From Chionoecetes opilio (lineage: Eukaryota > Arthropoda > Malacostraca > Decapoda > Majidae): DNA of 64,000 nt. Each line of letters begins with the position of its first letter. Within the stretch, counting starts at the first letter, position 1. Positions 51,525 through 63,500 of this stretch are shown here, piece by piece. The stretch covers positions 194,501 through 258,500 of the forward strand of contig JACEEZ010020423.1 in assembly GCA_016584305.1 (NCBI GenBank), written 5' to 3'. The notes beneath the pieces were generated by a model. The model was given only the letters and a program-made list of their open reading frames with translations. It was not told the DNA's origin and searched no databases. Both the position numbers and the translations under genes were made by a program.

Positions 51525-54500
51525 ACTTCACTAAATTTGGCCAGAACCACCCAGACAACACTGGAGGCAGACCAGGCCTGCAAGAGCCCCAGGCCCAGGG
51601 TCAGTGACCAGCCATCACTCTCAGTTCAACCCGAGAACAAAAACGTGGGGCAGGAGACCGAGTCTAGCCGGGGGCGGGGTGACCGCCACCGCCGCCGCCT
51701 CGGGTGTTGGCTACCTGTCCTGGAGGCGCTTGATGATGCCCTCCGCCTGGTAGTTGGCGGGGCGAGGCAGGGCAGACGAGGATGCGGGAATGAGGCTCTC
51801 CTGGCCCCAGAGTCGTGGCTCCGGCAGGCCGATGCTGCTGGTGCCGCCGGCCACCCCGGCAGGGCCACCATTATCCAGGGTGGCGGGGAACGGGATGCCG
51901 GTGCTGGGCTCTGTCTGGCCGTCCTGGCTGGCCTCACCCTCACAGCAAGCCACCTGCCAGGATGCAACACAGCCATCACTCATCATGGCCATGGGAAGGT
52001 CTCATGGCTTACAATATCCTCATCATTCAACATTTAAAAAATCACAATACTTTTCAGGATGGCTCTTCATCCATAAAATCTTTTCCTAAACAGACACTTC
52101 ACACAGAGAAGCTTTTCCATTAAAGCTGAAAACAACTTGCAATTTGCACATAGTACAAAAACAATATTGAAATATTATAATTGGACTCATTCTAAAAAAA
52201 AAAATTATATATATATATATATATCTATAATAATATAAGCGAAAGTGTGTCTGTCTGTGTGTGTGTGTGGTATAGGTTCTGCCCCCCGTGGCGCAAACAC
52301 CTCATATGGCACATTTTTGGAATCAGGTTGACCAGGGGAAGGTCATAAGCCCACTTATGAGATGATCCAATCACCTTTTTTTTTTTTTTTTTTTTTAGCA
52401 GCCTATTAGCGAGAATTGTGCAAACAAAAGTGGGTTGCGAGAATTGAGGAAGCCTTGATGTAGGGTGATGGGTAATGGGTGAGTGAATGGGTGGGGTGAT
52501 GGGTAATGGGTGTGGGGTGATGGGTGAGTGAATGGGTGGGGGTGATGGGTGATGGGTGAGGGAATAGGTGGGGGGTGATGGGTAATGGGTGAGTGAATGG
52601 GTGTGGTGATGGGTAATGGGTGAGTGAATGGGTGAGAGGTGATGGGTAATGGGTGAGTGAATGGGTGGGGGGTGATGGGTAATGGGTGAGTGAATGGGTG
52701 TGTGGTGATGGGTAATGGTGAGTGAATGGGTGGGGAGTGATGGGTAAGGGTGAGGATGGGTGGGGGAGGGTAATGGGTGAGTGAATGGGTGGGGGTGATG
52801 GGTAATGGGTGAGTGAATGGGTGGGGGGTGATGGGTAATGGGTGAGTGAATGGGTGGGGGGTGATGGGTAATGGGTGAGTGAATGGGTGGGGGGAATACA
52901 TACATTTCTACATCCATGATTTCAGGAAAGTTAGAAGGGGCTATCTGGAGAGTCCATGTTTGGTGGGCCGAAGGCCCACCAAACACAGGTGGTGGGCCAA
53001 AGGCCCACCAATAGCCCTCTGCAGGAGCTAGCCAAAAAGTCCGCCCGGAGGGTGGCTTTGTGGCTAGTATACTATATATATATATAAGCGAAAGTGTGTG
53101 TGTCTGTGTGTGTGTGTGGTATAGGTTCCGCCCCCCATGGCGGAATCCCATCATATGGCACAGTTTTGGAACCAGGTCGACCAGGGGAAGGTTTTAAGCC
53201 CACTTATGGAATGATTCGATCACTTTTTTTTCTCTTTTTTTTTAGTAGCCTATTAGCGAGAATTGTGAAAAAAAAAGTGGGTTGTGAGAATTGAGGAAAC
53301 CTTGATGTAGGGTGATGGGTGATGGGTGAGTGAATGGGTGGGGTGATGGGTAATGGGTGTGGGGTGATGGGTGAGTGAATGGGTGGGGGTGATGGGTTGG
53401 GGGTGACGGGTGAGGGAATAGGTGGGGGGTGATGGGTGAGTGATGGGTGTGTGGTGATGGGAAATGGATGAGTGAATGGGTGAGGGGGTGATGGGTTATG
53501 GGTGAGTGAATGAGTGGGGGGTGATGGGTAAGGCGTTAATATATACATTTCTACATCCATGATTTCAAGAAAGTTAGAAGGGGCTATCTGGAGAGTCTGT
53601 GTTTGGTGGGCCACAGGCCCACCAATAGCCCTCCGCAGGAGCTAGCCAAAAAGTCCGCCCTCTGGGCGGACTTTGCGGCTAGTATATATATATATATTTG
53701 TTTATATGTTTATTTATTTATAATGTACCTGTATATTTTACATACAGTATATAACATTTTATAAATCCCCTGTAATCTTTTACACAATAAAGATTGCAGA
53801 GGTTTCATAAATTTATCTTATGTAAAACTTTTTTTGGGGGGAGGGGGGAATTTTTATGCAAGATCAAAGATTTTTATGCTAGAGGGCATTAATTTTTGCA
53901 CAATATGATTTTATTGGTAAAATTTAGGTAATTGTCATATTTCTCCATTGTTTTGTATGTTTCCGATGTGCAGATTGTTTTCAGAGTTTGTGAACAACAT
54001 GTTCTACTAAGTGTCACCTCACATGTTTGGGAAAAGGCTTTCTGTATGAAAAACAGTTTCATGAAAATATAATATAATCGAATACTTAGAAAACCAAAAT
54101 ATAATGACTAGCAGTGATGGTAAAACACTTTGATGTAAAAGTAAAATTCTACCTTGAGTCTCTAGTTCCTCAATTCTGTTCACTAATCGAACCCTGTCTA
54201 GCAAACCCCTTCCTAGGTGACAGCACTGCAGGCTTTCATTTCTTTAAATTGTTTTTTAAATGTGCTTCAAATGTTCATTAAAGCATCACAAATGACAAGG
54301 GGTTTCAGGAGACCCAGGCAGGCATCTTGGCTCTCAAGACAGCTTGCCACAATCCAGAACTAGTAAGTCCGTGCACTCACCTTGGTGGTGGCTCGGGCCT
54401 TCTGCAGCTGCTGCTTCTCCCACTCCCGCTCATGGTCGCTGTTGTCGGTGCCGTCATCTAGTAATGCTGAAACAATTATATAAATATAACAATGAATAAA

Positions 54501-57500
54501 GCATTAAGACGGTACACATGTCTATAAGAAGTGGTCATGGTGTGCACAGAATGAGCTGTAGAGTGATGGACACTGTCAGATGCAGCACCACAGCAGTCAT
54601 GGCCACCTCGATCACAGGGCAAAGAATGAGATGAGATGTGAGAGTTACCTAGTTGTGATACACGGGAAATGAGCTACACTCGTGGGGTCCCATCTCCATA
54701 TCTCATTTGGTCAAGTTTATCCTTTAACTCAGATATACCCTCTGCATTTACTATATCGTTGTCCAGGTCATTCCACGGATCAATACTCCGATTTGGAAAA
54801 CTGTATTTCTTAATATCCTTCATGCATCTCATCTTTTTCACCTTTTTTCCGTGTCCACTTGTGCTTCCCGTGTCCCTCACAAGCACACAAGCATGTCCTC
54901 TTTGACAATTCTCTCCAAGCCCGTTATTCCTCTATACATCGCTATTAGATCCCCTCTTTTCCATCTTTCTTCCAAAGATGGCAGTCCTAACTTGTCCAAT
55001 CTCTCCTCATATGTCAACTCAGCCAGACTAGGAACCATCTTTGTTGCTGCTCTTTGTATTCTTTCCATCTTCTTTATATTTTTCTTCTTATGTGGGGACC
55101 ACACCACCATGGCATATTCAAAGACTACTGTATACTGGACTTGCTACTCAGTTTGGGCTATTTCCAGTGGAGGCCAATGCCGCAATTCCTGACATTTTCT
55201 AACATCACTCATTTCTCTTCCTATGGTTTATCAGTATAAATGATATATGTAAATGTTTGTTCTATAATATTATCAAATAAAAAACAGTAAAATACACTAA
55301 AGAAATGCCATTATGAGAGACTGAAGAAATATGCATGAAATTAATATTCACTTAAAACTCTTCGCCATTTAATATTTTGCGAGGAAACATTTTGCATGAA
55401 ACATATCAATAGAAGTGGAATTTTATTATCTTTCCATTGATATATTTCGTTTTCTGATAAATGAATTAGCACCATGCATAAATTAGTGCTAACTAAATAT
55501 ATAACAATCAATCGGGTAATTTTCCCGATCGATGTTATTTATTTACGCTAATTTATGCAGTGCTAATTCATTTATCAGAAAACGAAATATATCAATGGAT
55601 AGATAATAAAATTCCGCTTCTATTGATATGTTTCATGTAAAATGTTTCCTCTCAAAATATTAAATGGTGAAGAGTTTAAGTGAATATTAATTTCATGCAT
55701 ATTTCTTCAGTCTCTCATAATGGCATTTCTTTAGTGTATTTTACTGTTTTTTATTTGATAATATTATAGAACGAACATTTACGAAGATAACAGTATATCA
55801 TTTATACTGATAAACCAAAGGAAGGGAAATAGGAGTGATGTTCTTTAGAAACTCTTTTTTTTACCTTACCTCCACTGGTCATGGGCGGGCTGGCGCGGAG
55901 CACGAGTAACAAGTCCAGTATACAGTAGTCTTTGGCATATTCTAATTTAGGACAGATCAAGGCCACAAAGAATTTTTTCATCATATCCTCATCCATGTGA
56001 ACAAATGATGTTCTGATATTCATCAGGAGTTTATATGTGGCACCAACTATCCTGTTAATGTGTTTCTCTGGAAATAAGTTGTCTTGAATTGTAACTCCGA
56101 GGTTTTTCTCTTCACTCACCTTAATAATAATCTCATTTCCTAATTTGTAACTCTAACTTATCCTCTTTGTACTTCTAAATTTTAAAATGTTGCACTTTTT
56201 TGCATTAAATTCCATTTGCCACTGCATGCTGACTCCATCCCTGCATCTCATCCAAACCTTGCTGTGGCACTATGCCATCTTCATCCTTTTCTGTCTTCTT
56301 TCATAATCTAGCATCATCCACAAATAAACTCACATAACTTTTTAATCCATCTGCCATGTCGTTGATGTAGATCAAGAACATAATCGATGCTAACACTGAG
56401 CCTTGAGGTGTTAACACACTCCTCCACCCAGAAACACACTCCTTAATCATTGTTTTCATCTGTCTCCCTTGCAGAAAAATGTTCATCCATTTCAAAATAT
56501 TTCCATCCAGTCTTCCTTCATGTTCCAATTTCCACAACAGCCTTTCATGAGGTATCTTGTCAAAGGCTTTTTTTTTAATTCAAACAGACACAATCCACCC
56601 ATCCATCTCTTTCTTGCACCACATCAATTACTCTGGAATAGAAGCATTGCAAATTGGAGACTCAAGTTTCCAGCTCTGAAGCCAAATTGGCTGCCTGATA
56701 ATATTTCCATCTCTTCTAGGTACCTAACCCATCTGTCTCTTATTATTTTCTCACATAATTTGGCTACAACACTGCTTAGTGACACTGGTGATCATTCACT
56801 GCCTCCTTTATAAATGTAAACTATATTCGATCTTTTCCAAACTTGTGGGACTTTTCCTTCCCTTAATGAGCAAATAATTAGGTTGTATTTTATCTACTCA
56901 TTGGTCTTTACACTCCTTTAGAAGCACCCTTCCACACACACAGCTTCCCTTATCGAAATGTAATAGTTTGGAATGGACTAAATGAGGTGATATCGGCAAA
57001 TAATGTGCACCAGGCCACCAGTTGAAAGAAAGACTGGATAAATGTAGATACGGAGACGGGACCACAGGAGTGTAGCCCCGTAAAACACAGCTAGGTTAAT
57101 ACAGACAAAACATGGTCAGTACAGGGAAGTACCAGGGAAGAGGGTAAAACAGGCAGGTGAGAGTGAGAAAACAACACAACCCTCCTTGATTAGATATAAG
57201 CAGTAAGGGTTTATGGTGATGATATCTACTCCTGTATGTTCCTCATAATCATGCAAGGTATTTAATCAAATTAAGAAATTACTGTATTTTGCTCCATTAA
57301 CAAATCTTTCATCTTTATGTAGCTCCCACAGGAAATCTTTACTGCAGAGACTCTTCCCACCTTGTGCTGCATTGAAGGCGTCCTGCCGCTGCTGCCTGTC
57401 CCTGGCCTGCTGGTTCACCGCAAATTCCATGCGGGACGACCCTTCCTCATCGTCGCTGCGGTCATTGTCGTCGTCCCTCACCAGGCAACCCTTGCTCTCC

Positions 57501-60500
57501 TCCACCCTGTCAACACTTCAGCTATTACAACAATGCACTACAGAACATTTTCTCATGTACTTCATATGCAAGCCTCGATTGACGAAAAGTCAAAGACTGA
57601 TTTTACACAAAAATATTTTGTACCAAAATTTGTTTAATGCACAAAAAATTCAAAGTTACTCACAAAATTATTCTTGAATTTTAAGAAATCAATGAAAAAA
57701 ACAATGGGAACATGTGATTCGTGTAACCCATTTCTCACTTAATGCACAATTTTTTCAGTAACTTAACTCGTGCGTGAAACGAGGTAGAGGTGTATAATGA
57801 ATTATTTCAGAGTAGATGTACCTGTATGGATTCTTGTAACTTCACTTGGTACTTGATACATCTTACCTCTACCTCTTCACTTGGTACATCTTATCTGAAA
57901 TAATTAATTATACACCTCTACCTCGTTTCACGCACGAGTTAACTTACTGAAAAAATTGTGCATTAAGTGAGAAATGGGTTACACGAATCACATGTTCCCA
58001 TTGTTTTTTTCATTGATTTCTTAAAATTCAAGAATAATTTTGTGAGTAACTTTGAATTTTTTGTGCATTAAACAAATTTTGGTACAAAATATTTTTTGTG
58101 TAAAGTCAGTCTTTGACTTTTCGTCAATCGAGGTTACGTTAAGGGGAGAGTCCGCCGTGAATTAAAAATTGCATCTACGGTCATGAATAATTTATATGTT
58201 GTGTATATTAGTACCCTTGTTATCACATGAAAATTTCAAGCTGATCAGATGAAAGGAAAAATTTGAAAAATTTAAGGAAACTATTTTTGTCGGTTTTTGA
58301 TGAAATTTTGAATTGTATCTCCTCAGCCATTTTTTGACCGATTTCCTTGTCACATGAGCATCTGATAACTCATTGTTATTCTAACAATTTGTTCTGATAA
58401 TTTTTTGAAAATTTGTTTCAGAATATTTTTTTTTAAATTGTTAAAATAAAAAAAAATAAAAATTTTAAGGATAATTTTCCCATATATCAAAACTAAGACT
58501 TTAAAACAAACAAAAAATCAGAAGAAATTTTTCTACGATATTTGATTTTGTGTGTCCTAAAGTTTCGTGAAAATCGTGCCAAAAATAAATGAATTATGAA
58601 TTATGAATATGATGAATTTTATGTTAATTTTATACTAGTTTTGAGAAAAACGCGTTTGAAGTTTTGCTAAACTTTCTGCGCTCCAGTGAAGGTATTATAC
58701 TGTCAATGCTACTTGCATATGAATTTTATGGGATCAGTAATCACATATCAATGCATGCATAAAAGGATCTGCACCTTGTCCCCCCTTATAAAGGTATTAA
58801 TTAATCGCTCAAAGGCGAGGGTGTCAGGGCGCGCCACGCCCCTCATTGTTGCAAGGTTCGATCAAAATTCACCAGGTGCATAGCTTTCGGTTGGAATTCA
58901 TTTGTGTCTTCCTCTTGTTTATTGTCTTCGGTGTAATTCTTCTCTTTTCTCTCTTTTCTAGTCCTTTTTGTTTATGTACATTTGTGACAAAAGATTTTGT
59001 GAACAGGTTGCACTTTTCATATCCAAAATTGTGTTCCAGAATTGTTACCTGGGAAACAAACTTCACCCTGAAGATTGCTGCTGTTGTTGTTTTTAAAGGC
59101 TTAGTTTTGATATATGGGAAAATTATCCAAAAAAATTCAATTTTCTTCTTTTTTTTACAAGTTTTGAAAGTTTAAATGCCCCTCGCTATGGGCATTTAAA
59201 TTTATATCCGGCTGAAAAAAATTCCACCATTCGAAAGCCAAAGGATAGGGTGTTGCCATAGACCATATAACTCAAATTCGTATATTAAAATATTTTTTTC
59301 ATATTTTCACGGCGGACTTTCCCCTTAAACGAGGTATAAGTTAAGTGTACACATATCATCACTTATCTATACATTCCTTTATGGGTTTCCCCTACACTCC
59401 CACCTTCTCAGGACTTTTTATAGTAATGTTCTGCGCCTCCATTCTTTCCCTATGACCACGTTACTCCAGTGCTTCCTGGTCTGCTCTCTCCAGCAAGCTA
59501 TATCCATTGCCACACATCTCACTGACCCTGGTGCTCCTCACTCACACCATCTCGCCCATAATACTTTATTTCCATCACCTCTATTCTTTTCCTTGCCCTT
59601 GCAAGTACACTTTCATTACTTTCCCTATCCATTCTTATCACAACATAAGCATACATGCATAACTAAAAAGAATGCAGAATGCAGGAATCAAGTTCAGTGC
59701 ATAGAAAATTGTATGCATAACTGTAATTAAAAAGTAAAGCAAAAACAAAACAAAAATACATACTAGCAGAATACAACATATTAATGGTAATACAAACAAT
59801 GTTAGTGTCTCACCTGACAGTGTCATCAATGGGAATCATGTCCCCCTGCTCCCTGGCCTGCTGCCTCTGTTTACGGATGGCATGGATCATGTTGGCATCG
59901 GGGATCTGACCACCTGCACAACCGCAAACCTCAGATCAGTCATTGAAGCATTACACCAGAATATTATTCTATTCAAATTTACAAAAACTTGTTAAGTTAG
60001 GTGATGTGAAATGTATGTGGATGATGTAGTAGAACAATCTGAACTGTTTTTGCCAAAAAAATTAATTTGGTGAAAATCAAAGCCATGTGGAATTATATAT
60101 ACTACTGATCACTTACTCAGCAGCCCGGAGGTGTGGAGGCAATTCACCTTGGGCTCACAACTGAGAGGCGCCCGTGAGGCTCAAAAAGGACGTGGGTTCG
60201 AATCCCCAGCCGGGAAATAGGTTACTAGGTACAGGATGTGAATCAAGGAGTTGTGTCCTCAATATACTGTCAGAAGCTTAGAGCTTAGGGTGGCAAACCC
60301 TTGCTCCTGTAAGGGTGGATGTGGGGGGGGTGCATGTGAGTACCTTTGACATGAAAGGCCAGAAATTAAATGCACGCCACACCTGAACGCTGGCAAAACA
60401 GGTGTTAGATAGGAAGGAATATATACAAAAATAACTAATTTGCTACACAGCTAGGTCTGGTGTGCCATGTGTGTTTTACTGAAACTACCTGATTATGTTT

Positions 60501-63500
60501 CATAATTTTTGTGCTCGTGTAACCTGTAAGATATTTAATGCAGCACTGTGTTCTGGTGTTGTTTATATGTGTGCCTATACCTGTTAGGAAACATGGAAAA
60601 CAAACCCACACAGGCATGAATCAGTGTTGTTGAAGCTCAGGAACACATCTCTTTCCAACCCCTGAATTAGTCCTCTCATTTTAAGAGACTTTCAGTACAC
60701 AAGGAGGCTCCTTGGACCCTTTCTGCTCATATCATCGTGATCATACTGTGCTGTACGTATTAGGAGAATGTGTCAGGATTATCCACTATCCAGTGTCTGG
60801 ATATAGCCCGACATAACAGAATTTTCCATAAAATTGAGAAAAATGTATAAAAGACTGTGCATGTAATAAAAGACTGTGCGTCAGGGTGGAGAAGTGTGTT
60901 AAGGGGATCCTCCACCACGAATTTTCATAGATTTTTTGAAAAATATCGAAATATTCAGAAAAAATTTCCAGGCTTCGGCACCTTTCCTCCTGTGCATGAA
61001 GAAATGTTACAGCAAAATGCACAAAAATAAATTAGTTACAGCTCTTTTTATGAAACTAGCAACTTTCTTACTCTGCAATATCTTCTTCCAAGGATCAAGG
61101 GACTGGGAGGCTTTGTGTCCTTTAGGTCGGAATTTATGTCGGCCAGGAGTTTCACCCTCAGAGTCAGAGTCACCCGGCCGAGCCCCAATAGCCTCCGCCT
61201 CTCTCCCATTGACGATGCGGATCCCCAGCTCGTCCTGAAAAAGACGCAAAGGTAATGTTGCACCCTGGAATGGAAACATTACACACAAACAAAAGTTAAG
61301 CAGGATACGTATCCAGCGTTCATCATGGGTCGTCAGGTGCATACATTCTAGACCACATCTTTTTTTATTTGCTCCAAAAAAATAGTAGTCAAAATATTGA
61401 AGCTTTCCCGGCTTCATCATCGTATCACATGTCCTTTAAGAGGTGCTTTCATTAGCTGAATAAAGTAAATACATCTGTGTTGCAACAATATTGCACATTG
61501 CAAACAAAAAAATGTATCATAATCAAGTTTTTGTGTGAACCCTTTACAGGAATTACATTAAAAGTGGTGGTGGTTTTGGGTAAACACATAAGAAATGTGT
61601 AGAAATCACTTTGGTTCTTACCCTTTGGAGGATAATGCAATACGTGACAATAGAAAATTCAAAGAATAAACTTCATAGCATTCAAAATTTCACTATCATT
61701 GATTGTATATATATCTTTCTTCTACCTAACAATAAATTATATGACTAGGATGTATTTTACTGTGGAAAGTGTGTTCTCAAACCCCAATAGTACTCTTCAG
61801 AAAATTGAGTTTAAAGGTTTAAAAGCTGTTACCATCTGCTATTGATGTGCCGTTATTATATATACGTACTATGCTGTTATTACTCCTAGATCTGAAAAAA
61901 ACCTCATCAGCTTAGAAACAAAACTAGCTAGGCAAGCATTAACTGCTAGAGTTGTGAAGAAGAGGCCAGAAGAGGAAGAGGTAGAAACTATAGAAGTGAA
62001 TGGTGATGTAATAGAAGAAGTGAAACAGTTTTGTTATCTTGGTGACATGTTAGATAGCGAGGGAGGAGTGGAGAGAGCAGTAAGTACACGAGTAGCAACT
62101 ACATGGATGAAGTGGAGAGAGATAGCGGGACTGCTGATAAACAAGAAAATTCCACTGAAAAACAGAGGAAGAGTATTTGAAGCATGTATAAGATCAGTAT
62201 TGCTGTATGGTTCTGAGACATGGGCTTTGACGAAGAAGTTGGAGGATGTGTTGGTTGGTTGTGATCAGAGGATGTTGAGGTATATGGCTGGGATCACATG
62301 GAGAGATGAAATGTCCAGAAAAGATGTGGCAAGAAAATGTGGCTTGAAGGAGCTGAGTACAGTGCTGAGAGTAAGGCAATTGAGGTGGTTTGGGCACGTG
62401 AAGAGATGAGAAGGTGGTGAGGCATTGGGGAGAGCTGTTAGAGTGGAAGTTCCAGGTCGCCGTCCACCGGGCAGGCCAAGGAAGACATGGAGGCAGTGTG
62501 TTGAAGAGGATCTGGCACCATTGGGCATTGAAGAAGTTGAGGTAATGGATAGAGATAGTTGAAAGCGTATCATCGGCCGTCTAACCTCATAAGATATTAT
62601 GGGAAATTCTGACATTAAACAGAGAGAAGACGACCAAACACTGCCACTACCACTTCTCAAATTACTGCATGAGCACTTCTTATGAATCTTAGAGGCCTGT
62701 CTAAATCTAAGAGCTCTCGTTCAATTATAATTCAAGATAAATATGCATGTCACCTATGTAGTGAAAAACTGAACAGATTCACTCCAATTTGCTCCTAAAA
62801 CAACAACCTTCTGATTTATAAGTGTGTGTGTGCATACTTCCACACACAGACACATATACACTGTCTCGAGTATCCATGCACTTCTTATACCCACATATTC
62901 ATCCATCTTTCTCCTTTCAACTCCACATTGGAACATTTGTTTAAGGCATCTATCTCTTTTCTCGTTTGAACCTCTTTTCATGATTTTCAATGAACACTTT
63001 CCCATTCCTTTCATAACACATCACAGGTTTAATTAAAAGCCTTTCATCATCTCTTTTGTTGTTACTCTCACACTCTTTGTAAATCTTTCCCCATGAGTCT
63101 CCCTTCAGAAGTTCCCTGATGCACCACAATGTTCTCTTAACCCCTTGAGGCCCAGAACGTAATTTCCATTGTAATTCGGCTACCATTAATGATTTTTAGT
63201 TAATATAAGCAATATTTTATAGCTATGAACTGTTTAGTATCCTTGTCAACTAACTAATTTGGTATATTAAGATACTTTTCGTAATTTTATGGCTCGACAA
63301 CAATTTTTTTTTTTTATAACAAAGGAAAGATCTGGGGGTGAAGGGGTTAAGCTGCCCCTACCACCACCACCACCACCACTACAACACCTCAGACTAGCCA
63401 AGCAGCCAGCACACCTGCCTCTCCACCAATGGCTATCTCGCCCTACCAATTCAGACACTGTGGGGCCCCCATTCTTGTCCTTCTCTCTGAACTTGTCCTT

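Noticed and set aside
52150..52223. Helitron start placed further left in the TATATA run
   Set aside because: The TC dinucleotide preceded by A at 52224 fits the Helitron rule better than any site within the AT run.
52225..53614. 309-, 168- and 136-codon open frames rich in His and Pro
   Set aside because: Minisatellite inside Helitron-like elements; no homologous domain.
54669..55239. Plus-strand open frames here as genes
   Set aside because: They are antisense to the LINE reverse transcriptase, whose minus-strand reading gives recognisable motifs.
60125..60220. tRNA gene
   Set aside because: A B box and a partial stem are present, but no full cloverleaf can be formed and a SINE body follows. 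The same applies at 9000, 22600, 23450 and 33610.
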